Assembly: GCA_037190175.1 (NCBI GenBank)
Contig: JBBCJM010000209.1
Location: 1 to 13,994 of the forward strand
Length of the DNA stretch: 13,994 nucleotides
Direction of reading: 5' to 3'
DNA from: JBBCJM01 sp037190175
GTDB lineage: Bacteria; Pseudomonadota; Alphaproteobacteria; Rhodobacterales; Rhodobacteraceae
In this document: piece after piece, positions 6,029 through 11,448 of the stretch
Numbering within the stretch: position 1 is the stretch's first letter
Layout: every line of letters starts with the position of its first letter
The notes under the pieces: generated by a model
Databases searched by the model: none
The model's input: the letters and a program-made list of their open reading frames with translations, nothing else
What the model was told of the DNA's origin: nothing
Made by a program: the position numbers and the translations under genes

Positions 6029-6766
6029 GTGCTGTCGCTGCTCAGGGGCCGCTATCGCGCCCGCACCGCCCGCAGCCCCGCCGACGTGGCGCTGGCGCAG
6101 GATCTGCGCAGGCTGGCCTTCCGCGGGCCGGGGGGCGGGCGGGATGCCGATGCCTTCGACGCCATCTGCACCCATGTGCTGGTCGAGGAGGTGCGGACCG
6201 GCACCGTGGTGTGCTGCTTCCGCCTGCTGCCGCTGGACAGCGGCTGCGAGATCGCCCGCAGCTATTCGGCGCAGTACTACGACCTGGAGAAGCTCGCCGC
6301 CTATCCCGGCCGGATGGTCGAGATGGGGCGGTTCTGCATCCATCCCGACCACCACGACCCCGACATCCTGCGCGTGGCCTGGGGGGCGATGACGGCCTGG
6401 GTGGACGCGGAGGGGGTGGAGATGCTGTTCGGCTGCTCCTCCTTCCGCGGGACCGAGGCGGAGACCTACCTCGACGCCTTCGCCCTGCTGAAGGAGGGCC
6501 ATCTCGCCCCCCGGCGCTGGCTGCCGCGGGTGAAGGCGCCGCAGGTCTTCCGCTTCGCCCGCAAGCTGCGCGGCGCCAAGCCCGACGCGCGGCGCGCGCT
6601 TTCCGCCATGCCGCCCCTGCTGCGCACCTATCTGATGATGGGGGGCTGGGTCAGCGACCATGCGGTGGTGGACCGCGACCTCGACACCCTGCACGTCTTC
6701 ACCGGGCTGGAGATCAACGCCATCCCGCCGGCAAGGGCGCGGCTTTTGCGCGGGGTGGCGGGGTAA
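6029..6766 (+). CDS. olsB: L-ornithine N-alpha-acyltransferase (OlsB-like)
   Basis: OlsB transfers a 3-hydroxyacyl chain from ACP to the alpha-amino group of ornithine, giving lyso-ornithine lipid, the first step to the phosphorus-free membrane lipid ornithine lipid. This 245-residue GNAT-fold protein shows the family's conserved stretches: 'DAICTHVLVEE' (44-54), 'CCFRLLPL' (62-69), 'MVEMGRFCIHPDHHDPDILRV' in two parts around 96-116, 'LFGCSSFRGTEAE' (133-145), and the C-terminal 'FTGLEINAIPPARARLLR' (224-241). It starts with GTG at 6029 behind AAGGAG at 8 bases. OlsA, the second acyltransferase, often encoded next door in relatives, is not in this window. The gene converges on the cytochrome gene across a dyad-rich spacer. 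Other GNAT acyltransferase substrates cannot be excluded. Confidence 0.85.
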   Translation: MLSLLRGRYRARTARSPADVALAQDLRRLAFRGPGGGRDADAFDAICTHVLVEEVRTGTVVCCFRLLPLDSGCEIARSYSAQYYDLEKLAAYPGRMVEMGRFCIHPDHHDPDILRVAWGAMTAWVDAEGVEMLFGCSSFRGTEAETYLDAFALLKEGHLAPRRWLPRVKAPQVFRFARKLRGAKPDARRALSAMPPLLRTYLMMGGWVSDHAVVDRDLDTLHVFTGLEINAIPPARARLLRGVAG

Positions 6767-6772
6767 GGCGCG

Positions 6773-6842
6773 CGCTCATCGCTCCCTGCGGGCGCTCTTC
6801 GCTTGCGATCCCGGCGAAGAGAGCCGGAAGGCTCGATGAGCG
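6773..6842. repeat. Dyad-rich intergenic element between convergent genes
   Basis: Perfect 9-bp outer arms CGCTCATCG (6773-6781) and CGATGAGCG (6834-6842) enclose an 8-bp inverted repeat CTCTTCGC (6795-6802) / GCGAAGAG (6814-6821) and a 5-bp hairpin GAGCC-GGAA-GGCTC (6821-6834). The element fills nearly the whole gap between the convergent olsB-like and cytochrome genes. It may act as a bidirectional transcription stop or be a dispersed palindromic repeat. There is no T tract. Confidence 0.5.
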
Positions 6843-6847
6843 GCCCC

Positions 6848-7735
6848 TCACTCCACCGCCGGCACCCGCTTCAGATAGGCGGCGATGGCGCGGCGGTCGC
6901 TTTCGGGCAGTTTCGCCAGGTTGGCCACCACCAGCGCCATGTGCCCGCCGGCCACGTCATACTCCGGGGTGAAGCCCGTGGTGAGGTATTCCACGATCTC
7001 GTCCTCGGACCAGGTAAGCCCCCCGGGGGTGATGTTGGGGATCCGCCCTTGCCCCACCGGATTGGGCGCGCCCCCCAGCCAGCGGTCGCGGTCCAGCCCC
7101 CCCAGCGCGTTGCGGGGGGTGTGGCATTCGCCGCAATGGGCCAGCGCCTCGGCCAGATAGCGGCCGCGGCCCTCGGTCGGGGTCAGGTTGCCGGCCACCG
7201 CCCAGCCGCCGCGGGCGAAGAGCAGCTTCCACCCCCCCAGCGTGCGGCGGATGTTGAAGGGAAACCCCACCTCGTGCGGCCGGCTGGGCGTCGCGTCGGG
7301 CGGCAGGCCCTGCCAGAAGGCCCAGAGGTCGGCGATGTCCTGCAGGCTGGCGTGGCGATAGGCGGCATAGGGAAAGGCGGGATAGTAGTGCTGCCCCTGA
7401 GGCGAGACCCCGCGCTGCACCGCGCTGGCGAACTGCGCGAGAGACCATGCCCCGATGCCATGGGTCGGATCGGGCGAGATGTTGGGGGCGACGAAGGTGC
7501 CGAAGGGGCTGTCGAACCGCTGCCCGCCGGCCAGCACCCGCTGCGCCTCGCCCGTGGCCCCCGGCGCCATGTGGCAGGAGGCGCAGCCGCCGGCGTGGAA
7601 CACCGCCTCGCCGCGCGCGGCATCGCCGGCGAGCCCCGCGACCTGCGCCTCGGAAAGCGGCCGGGCAGAGGTCAGGAACCAGGCCGCCCCCGCCCCCAGA
7701 ACCGCCAGTGCCAGCAGCCAGCGCCCGATGCGCAT
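6848..7735 (-). CDS. Membrane-anchored dihaem cytochrome c
   Basis: The protein has 295 residues with the ATG at 7735. The N-terminus 'MRIGRWLLALAVLGAGAAWF' is a signal peptide or uncleaved anchor, so the rest is periplasmic. Two CXXCH haem sites are visible: 'CASCH' (51-55) and 'CGECH' (200-204), one per cytochrome c domain. Sequences such as 'FVAPNISPDPTHGIGAWSLAQF', 'HYYPAFPYAAYRHAS' and 'IPNITPGGLTWSEDEIVEYL' (each in part) resemble the cytochrome subunits of alcohol, aldehyde and gluconate dehydrogenases. Met in 'GGHMALVVANL' is a likely axial ligand of haem 2. No dehydrogenase gene is nearby, so its electron donor is unknown. In-frame upstream ATG (7759) would add 'MFVRKKKR'; neither start has an ideal ribosome binding site. 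It is last in the hpt-mug series. Confidence 0.9.
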   Translation of the reverse strand: MRIGRWLLALAVLGAGAAWFLTSARPLSEAQVAGLAGDAARGEAVFHAGGCASCHMAPGATGEAQRVLAGGQRFDSPFGTFVAPNISPDPTHGIGAWSLAQFASAVQRGVSPQGQHYYPAFPYAAYRHASLQDIADLWAFWQGLPPDATPSRPHEVGFPFNIRRTLGGWKLLFARGGWAVAGNLTPTEGRGRYLAEALAHCGECHTPRNALGGLDRDRWLGGAPNPVGQGRIPNITPGGLTWSEDEIVEYLTTGFTPEYDVAGGHMALVVANLAKLPESDRRAIAAYLKRVPAVE

Positions 7736-7855
7736 CCGTTTCTTTTTCCTCACGAACATGGGCGGGGTGACTGGACCGCGCCGGGCCTGCCCGCAACCCG
7801 GGCGGCGCAACCTTGGCACGAAGCCGCTGGCCTTGCACCAGAAGATGCGCGGGTT

Positions 7856-8035
7856 TCAGCGGAAGGGCCGCCCGGTTCGCGACAATGTGAGCCAGTCGGG
7901 CCAGCCGAAGACCCATTCGAGGCCCACCAGCAGCAGGCAGGCCGCGACCACCCCCAGCACCAGCAGCACCCGGTGCCAGGGCGGCGGATGGGTCACCCAG
8001 CGCCGCATCCGGAACAGCCAGTGCAGCGGCATCAT
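7856..8035 (-). CDS. Small single-span membrane protein
   Basis: This is a 59-residue protein that I do not recognise by function. The ATG at 8035 overlaps the mug stop as ATGA, indicating translational coupling. A basic N-terminus ('LFRMRRWVTHPPPWHR') precedes one transmembrane helix, 'VLLVLGVVAACLLLVGLEWVF' (in part, about 24-44), and a short tail 'GWPDWLTLSRTGRPFR'. By the positive-inside rule the N-terminus faces the cytoplasm. A second ATG follows immediately and could also be used. Placement between mug and a membrane cytochrome suggests it belongs to the same transcript; similar small proteins are common in this family of bacteria, but I cannot name one. Confidence 0.7.
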   Translation of the reverse strand: MMPLHWLFRMRRWVTHPPPWHRVLLVLGVVAACLLLVGLEWVFGWPDWLTLSRTGRPFR

Positions 8036-8532
8036 CGGGCGGCCTCCACGAAGGCCGCCAGCTCCGCCCAGGGCTCCAGCCGGAAATGGCTGCGCGCCAG
8101 GCCCGAGGGCGAGGAGAGCGCGAAGATCGCCACCCCCGGCAGCCGCGGATCGTCGGGTTGCCGCCCGGGGGCCAGGCGGCGCAGCCCCAGCCCCGCCCGC
8201 GCCGCGGTCAGCGAGGTGAAGGCCAGCGCCCGCGGCGACAGCCGCCGGATCAGCGCGATCAGCCGCAGCGTGTCGAAGGCGCCGGGCGGCAGGTCGGCGT
8301 CCTGCCCGCTGGCGGTCTTGCACAGGTCCGTCAGCCCCAGACCCAGCGCCGGCAGCAGGTGGTCCTCGGCAGGGGCCAGCCGGCGCGGGGTCATCCCGGT
8401 CTCGTGCAAGAGCGCCCAGAAGCGGTTGCCCGGGTTGGCATAGTAATGCCCCGCCCGGGCCGAGGCCGTGCCCGGGGCGGTGCCGCAGAACACCGCGCGC
8501 AGGCCCGGCGCCAGATGGTCGGGCAGGATCAT
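8032..8532 (-). CDS. mug: Mismatch-specific uracil/thymine-DNA glycosylase (Mug-like)
   Basis: The 166-residue protein belongs to the uracil-DNA glycosylase superfamily, Mug/TDG branch, which removes uracil, thymine or related bases from G mismatches in base excision repair. The first motif is 'VFCGTAPGTASARAGHYYANPGNRFW' (14-39, in parts) and the second 'LSSPSGLARSHF' near 139-150, corresponding to the NPSGLS loop of E. coli Mug. Position 19 is Ala where E. coli Mug has its catalytic Asn18 (GINPG versus GTAPG), so its activity may differ. The ATG at 8532 overlaps the hpt stop by four bases, so the two are coupled; the pairing links purine salvage with repair of damaged bases. A longer open frame upstream lies inside hpt and is not coding. 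Confidence 0.88.
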   Translation of the reverse strand: MILPDHLAPGLRAVFCGTAPGTASARAGHYYANPGNRFWALLHETGMTPRRLAPAEDHLLPALGLGLTDLCKTASGQDADLPPGAFDTLRLIALIRRLSPRALAFTSLTAARAGLGLRRLAPGRQPDDPRLPGVAIFALSSPSGLARSHFRLEPWAELAAFVEAAR

Positions 8533-9074
8533 GCCGCGCCGGTGAACCGCACCTTGCCGATATAGGGCAGGTTGCGGTTGCGCTGGGCGAAGTCGATCCC
8601 GTAGCCCACCACGAATTCGTCGGGGATCTCGAAGCCGGTCCAGGTGGCCTTGACCGCCACCTCGCGCCGCGAGGGCTTGTCCAGCAGCGCGCAGACCTCC
8701 AGCCGCGCGGGCTTTCTCGCGCGCAGCAGGGTCAGCACGTGGTCCAGCGTGAAGCCGGTGTCCACGATATCCTCCACCACCAGCACGTCGCGCCCCTCGA
8801 TGCCCGAGCGCAGGTCCTTCAGGATCCGCACCTCGCGCGAGGATTCCAGCGAGTTGCCGTAGCTGGAGGCCTCCAGGAAATCGACCTCCACCGGCAGGTC
8901 GATCTCGCGCACCAGGTCGGCGATGAAGACGAAGGAGCCGCGCAGCAGCCCCACCACCACCAGCTTGTCGGTGCCGCGGAAATGCGCGGTGATCTCGGCG
9001 GCCAGCGCCTCGACCCGGGCGGCCACGGCCTTGGCCGAGATGAGCTGGTCGATCACATAGGGGCGGTCGGGCAT
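8529..9074 (-). CDS. hpt: Hypoxanthine phosphoribosyltransferase
   Basis: The product salvages hypoxanthine (and often guanine) with PRPP to IMP or GMP in the cytoplasm. It has 181 residues, the usual length. The PRPP-binding loop 'VLVVEDIVDTGFTL' (97-110) with its acidic pair Glu-Asp is diagnostic, as are 'VVGLLRGSFVFIADLVREID' in part (40-59), the flexible loop 'SSYGNSLESS' (70-79) and 'PDEFVVGYGIDFAQRNRNLP' in part (151-170). The ATG at 9074 follows AGGAGG at 4 bases. It is the first gene of an hpt-mug-small membrane protein-cytochrome c series and is divergent from the ratA-like gene; a candidate promoter lies in the 99-base gap. Confidence 0.97.
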   Translation of the reverse strand: MPDRPYVIDQLISAKAVAARVEALAAEITAHFRGTDKLVVVGLLRGSFVFIADLVREIDLPVEVDFLEASSYGNSLESSREVRILKDLRSGIEGRDVLVVEDIVDTGFTLDHVLTLLRARKPARLEVCALLDKPSRREVAVKATWTGFEIPDEFVVGYGIDFAQRNRNLPYIGKVRFTGAA

Positions 9075-9114
9075 ATGTCCTCCTGAGGCGCGGCGGCCCT
9101 TGCATTCCCGGCCC

Positions 9115-9143
9115 CCGATACCCAAAACGGGGGGCCAAGTCAC
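9115..9143 (-). promoter_or_regulatory. Predicted promoter of the hpt operon
   Basis: On the minus strand GTGACT (9143-9138) and TATCGG (9120-9115) are exactly 17 bases apart, upstream of hpt. RNA from about 9108 would give a leader of about 34 bases. The -35 differs from TTGACT at one base; the -10 is moderate. Confidence 0.4.
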
Positions 9144-9173
9144 CCCGGGCCGCTGCGCCCTTGCCAAAGACCG

Positions 9174-9641
9174 ATGCCGACGCACCAGGAAACCAAACGC
9201 CTGCCGTGGAGCGCGGCGCAGATGTACGATCTGGTGGCCGACGTGGCCGCCTATCCGAAGTTCCTGCCCTGGTGCGCCGCGGCCCGGATCCGCTCGCGCC
9301 GCCCCGGGGGCGAGGGCGGGCCGGCCGAGGTGATGGAGGCCGATCTGGTGATCAGCTTCAAGGTGTTCCGCGAGCGATTCGGCAGCCGGGTCAGCCTGTG
9401 GCCCTCGCGCCGGATCGACACCGAATACATCGACGGGCCGTTCCGGCACATGCGCTCGACCTGGGCCTTCCGCGACCACCCCCAGGGCGGCTGCGAGGTG
9501 GAGTTCTTCGTGGACTTCGAGTTCCGCAACGCGATCCTGCAGGGGATCATCGGGCTGGTGTTCAACGACGCGATGCAGCGGATCGTGCGCGCCTTCGAGC
9601 GGCGGGCCGCGGATCTCTACGGCCGGCCCGCGCTCGCATAG
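9174..9641 (+). CDS. Coq10/RatA-like START-domain protein
   Basis: The 155-residue protein belongs to the Coq10/RatA (polyketide cyclase/START-like) family. Typical stretches are 'WSAAQMYDLVADVAAYPKFLPWC' in part (12-34), 'MEADLVISFKVFRERFGSRV' in part (54-73), 'DTEYIDGPFRHMRSTWAF' (82-99), and the C-terminal helix 'GLVFNDAMQRIVRAFERRA' (126-144). In eukaryotes Coq10 binds coenzyme Q and supports respiration. E. coli RatA was described as a toxin blocking 70S formation, but no RnfH-type partner gene is adjacent here, so a quinone- or lipid-binding role is more likely. The start ATG has only a weak AAAGA ribosome binding site. It is divergent from hpt; a hairpin follows the stop codon. Confidence 0.88.
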   Translation: MPTHQETKRLPWSAAQMYDLVADVAAYPKFLPWCAAARIRSRRPGGEGGPAEVMEADLVISFKVFRERFGSRVSLWPSRRIDTEYIDGPFRHMRSTWAFRDHPQGGCEVEFFVDFEFRNAILQGIIGLVFNDAMQRIVRAFERRAADLYGRPALA

Positions 9642-9642
9642 G

Positions 9643-9669
9643 GCCATGCGCCGCCTGCATGGCGGGTTT
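9643..9669 (+). terminator. Possible intrinsic terminator after the START-domain gene
   Basis: GCCATGC (9643-9649) and GCATGGC (9657-9663) form a perfect 7-bp stem with a 7-base loop, 2 bases after the TAG stop at 9641, followed by GGGTTT. The T tract is only three bases, so efficiency is uncertain. Confidence 0.42.
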
Positions 9670-9682
9670 CCCGGCGCCGGCC

Positions 9683-9711
9683 TTGCCGCATCGCGGCGTT
9701 AGCGCCATCTT
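9683..9711 (+). promoter_or_regulatory. Possible promoter of the DUF1127-like gene
   Basis: TTGCCG (9683-9688) and CATCTT (9706-9711) are 17 bases apart, about 55 bases before the ATG at 9765, and follow the hairpin at 9643-9663. Assigned from consensus and spacing only. Confidence 0.35.
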
Positions 9712-9764
9712 CCTTCCCGTACCGCGCCCGCAAGCCCAAGGCGCGACGGAGAAGGAGCCCTGCC

Positions 9765-9929
9765 ATGCAGAAATTCATCCACAGCCTGAGAGCCCGGCTC
9801 GGCGCCCATGCCCGCTATGTGCGCACCCGCGACGAGATCGCGCGGATGCCGCTGGACGTGGCGCTGGACCTCGACATCTATCCCGGCGACGCGGCGCGGA
9901 TCGCGCGGCAGGCCGTTTACGGCTACTGA
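9765..9929 (+). CDS. DUF1127-like 54-residue protein
   Basis: The ORF starts at ATG 9765 behind GAAGGAG (9751-9757) and ends in TGA at 9927-9929. The protein has 54 residues, is basic at the N-terminus ('MQKFIHSLRARLGAHARYVR') and continues 'TRDEIARMPLDVALDLDIYP' and 'GDAARIARQAVYGY'. The pattern R-x-(E/D)-I-x-x-M/L, then D-x-x-L-D-x-D/G-I, then alanine/arginine helix ending in Tyr-Gly, resembles the DUF1127 (YjiS-like) mini-proteins common in Rhodobacterales, some of which influence RNA or phosphate metabolism elsewhere. The match is partial, so the family call is tentative. Its last 7 bases overlap the convergent coaD stop region. Confidence 0.72.
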   Translation: MQKFIHSLRARLGAHARYVRTRDEIARMPLDVALDLDIYPGDAARIARQAVYGY

Positions 9930-10423
9930 CCGCGCGGCCAGCGGGCCTTCAGGGCCTGCTCCACCGGCGGGGTGACGAACTTCGACACGTCGCCGCCCAG
10001 CCGGGCGATCTCCTTGACCAGCTTCGAGGCGATGGCCTGCCGGCGGGCGTCGGCCATCAGGAACACCGTCTCGATCGAGGCGTCCAGCGCCCGGTTCATC
10101 CCCACCATCTGGAATTCGTATTCGAAGTCGGCGACCGCGCGCAGGCCCCGCACGATGAAGGCCGCCCCCACGTCGCGCGCGCAGTCGATCAGCAGGTTCT
10201 CGAAGGGATGCACCACGATCTCGCCGCCGGTGCGCGCGACGATCTGGCCGCATTCGGCCTCGACCATCGCCACCCGTTCCTCCAGCGAGAACAAGGGCCC
10301 CTTGTCGCGGTTGATCGCCACCCCGATCACCAGCCGGTCGCACAGCGCCATGGCCCGGCCGATGATGTCGGTATGACCCAGCGTGATCGGGTCGAAGGTT
10401 CCCGGGTAAAGTCCGATCCGCAT
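9923..10423 (-). CDS. coaD: Phosphopantetheine adenylyltransferase
   Basis: The product transfers AMP from ATP to 4'-phosphopantetheine, the penultimate step of coenzyme A synthesis. With the ATG at 10423 it has 166 residues, the usual length. 'MRIGLYPGTFDPITLGHTDI' includes the nucleotidyltransferase T/HxGH motif (TLGH). 'FIVRGLRAVADFEYEFQMVGMN' (in part) is the conserved substrate region with Arg-Gly. 'AIASKLVKEIARLGGDVSKF' is the counterpart of the C-terminal ISSSxVKEIA motif. The ATG follows GGAGGG at 5 bases. The frame continues upstream to 10447, but the added residues have no support. The 61-base gap to the CBS gene contains a perfect 15-bp palindrome. Confidence 0.97.
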   Translation of the reverse strand: MRIGLYPGTFDPITLGHTDIIGRAMALCDRLVIGVAINRDKGPLFSLEERVAMVEAECGQIVARTGGEIVVHPFENLLIDCARDVGAAFIVRGLRAVADFEYEFQMVGMNRALDASIETVFLMADARRQAIASKLVKEIARLGGDVSKFVTPPVEQALKARWPRGQ

Positions 10424-10446
10424 GGCAGCCCTCCGTTGCGCCGCCA

Positions 10447-10461
10447 CGCAATATCATTGCG
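10447..10461. promoter_or_regulatory. Perfect palindrome upstream of coaD
   Basis: CGCAAT-ATC-ATTGCG has 6-bp perfect arms around 3 bases, 24 bases upstream of the coaD ATG. It is AT-rich compared with its surroundings and of operator size. It may overlap the coaD promoter, though no convincing -35/-10 pair was found around it. Confidence 0.4.
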
Positions 10462-10484
10462 CGGCGATTGGCAAGGGGGCGGGG

Positions 10485-10919
10485 TCAGAAGCCCTTGATC
10501 ATGCCTTCCAGCGCGTCCTTCTCCATGGCGAGTTCCGCCAGGCGCGCCTTCACCACGTCGCCGATCGAGATGAGCCCCACCATCTGGTCGCCCTCGACCA
10601 CCGGCAGGTGGCGGAAGCGGCCGTCGGTCATCTTCTGGCCCACGTCCTGCGCGGTGTCGCCGACGCGGCAGGTCACGATGCGGGTGGTCATCAGGTTCTC
10701 CACCGGCTCGTTCAGGCAGGCCGCGCCCCGCTTGCCCAGTTCGCGCACCACGTCGCGTTCCGAGAGGATGCCGGCCACCTTCTTGCCGTCGGGCGAGACC
10801 ACCACCGCACCGATCCGCCGCGCCGACAGGATCTCGACCGCGGCGGCGACCGTGGTGCCCGGCGTCACGGTCACCACCCCGTCGTCGGACTTCGACCTGA
10901 GGATCTGCTGGACGAGCAT
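10485..10919 (-). CDS. Two-CBS-domain protein
   Basis: The 144-residue protein consists almost wholly of a CBS pair (Bateman module), which binds adenosine nucleotides. CBS 1 spans about 8-62, with 'TTVAAAVEILSARRIGAVVV' in part and 'KVAGILSERDVVREL'. CBS 2 spans about 72-128, with 'NLMTTRIVTCRVGDTAQDV' and 'RHLPVVEGDQMVGLISIGDVV'. The closing helix 'ARLAELAMEKDALEGMIKGF' is typical of stand-alone CBS-pair proteins in alphaproteobacteria. No catalytic domain is attached, so it probably acts by binding a partner in response to nucleotide levels; the partner is unknown. The ATG at 10919 follows GGGAGG. It is divergent from the lysine-rich protein gene, with a perfect inverted repeat between them. 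Confidence 0.92.
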   Translation of the reverse strand: MLVQQILRSKSDDGVVTVTPGTTVAAAVEILSARRIGAVVVSPDGKKVAGILSERDVVRELGKRGAACLNEPVENLMTTRIVTCRVGDTAQDVGQKMTDGRFRHLPVVEGDQMVGLISIGDVVKARLAELAMEKDALEGMIKGF

Positions 10920-10975
10920 GTCGGGCCTCCCTTGCCTGCCTGGCTTGACCCCAAGCCTCGGGCGCGACTGGCCTT

Positions 10976-11001
10976 CTGTCAAGCGTCAGGCCGCTTGACA
11001 G
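10976..11001. promoter_or_regulatory. Perfect inverted repeat holding two back-to-back TTGACA elements
   Basis: CTGTCAAGC (10976-10984) and GCTTGACAG (10993-11001) are perfect 9-bp arms around 8 bases. Each arm contains a consensus TTGACA -35 hexamer, one on the minus strand (10982-10977) and one on the plus (10995-11000). It lies between the divergent CBS gene and lysine-rich protein gene, so it may be a shared operator or paired promoter. Confidence 0.5.
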
Positions 11002-11022
11002 GATTCCCGGCGGGATCATGCT
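10995..11022 (+). promoter_or_regulatory. Predicted promoter of the lysine-rich protein gene
   Basis: A perfect TTGACA (10995-11000) is followed after 16 bases by CATGCT (11017-11022). RNA from about 11029 would give a leader of about 104 bases that begins almost at the hairpin 11036-11066. The -10 is weak (3 of 6). Confidence 0.4.
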
Positions 11023-11035
11023 CATCGTATTTCGA

Positions 11036-11066
11036 CTCGCCCATGCCGCGAACGGCGATGGGCGAG
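11036..11066 (+). promoter_or_regulatory. Strong stem-loop in the leader of the lysine-rich protein gene
   Basis: CTCGCCCAT (11036-11044) pairs perfectly with ATGGGCGAG (11058-11066), and GCCG/CGGC inside extends the stem to 13 bp with one bulged G (11057) and a CGAA loop (11049-11052). No T tract follows, so it is not a normal terminator. It would sit near the 5' end of the mRNA and could stabilise it or regulate translation. Confidence 0.5.
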
Positions 11067-11132
11067 GAACGCCTTCCGATTGCCGGACAGCCGGCGGCCC
11101 CGACCGCGGACATTTTCACGAAGGAACAAGCC

Positions 11133-11423
11133 ATGCCCCGCAAAGGATTCGGCAAGAAATTTCCCAAGGTTCCCAAGGACATGACCAAGAAGGAGGCGCA
11201 GAAGGCCGTCGAGCAGGCGAAAAAGGACTTCGACGCCTTCCTCGCCGCGCTAAAGTCGATCGCGGGGCCGCAGAAGAAGGCCGCCGACAGCCTCAGCAAG
11301 GCCGCCTTCACGATCTCCGACGTCTATTATGACGACGACAAGGCCCCGCCCAAGGAAAGGGACGGGGCGCTGCAACTCGAAAGCGACCTGATGGACCTCT
11401 TCCGCGCGGTGGGAAGGTTCTGA
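11133..11423 (+). CDS. Unrecognised lysine-rich helical protein, 96 residues
   Basis: The ATG at 11133 follows AAGGA (11121-11125) at 7 bases. The N-terminal third is very basic ('MPRKGFGKKFPKVPKDMTKK'), followed by a long predicted helix ('EAQKAVEQAKKDFDAFLAAL'), then a second helix 'QKKAADSLSKAAFTISDVYY', an acidic turn 'DDDKAPPKERD' and a final helix 'LQLESDLMDLFRAVGRF'. It has no cysteine, no signal peptide and no membrane segment. Lysine codons are almost all AAG, in keeping with the genome. Lysine-rich style recalls the protein at 4676-5497, but I see no real alignment between them. No function can be assigned. It has its own likely promoter and structured leader, and converges on the LysR gene with 25 bases between stops. 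Confidence 0.8.
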   Translation: MPRKGFGKKFPKVPKDMTKKEAQKAVEQAKKDFDAFLAALKSIAGPQKKAADSLSKAAFTISDVYYDDDKAPPKERDGALQLESDLMDLFRAVGRF

Positions 11424-11448
11424 GTCCCGCGGCCCGGCGGGTCTCGCC

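Noticed and set aside
8533..9138. Upstream extension of the mug frame across hpt
   Set aside because: hpt occupies this DNA in another frame with all its motifs, and mug has a coupled ATG at 8532.
9174..9641. The START-domain gene as half of a toxin-antitoxin pair
   Set aside because: No antitoxin-like gene adjoins it; the only neighbour divergent from it is hpt, and the family is mostly Coq10-like.
11426..11441. CCCGC-N6-GCGGG hairpin between the convergent lysine-rich protein and LysR genes
   Set aside because: Only 5 bp with no T tract; too weak to call a terminator.
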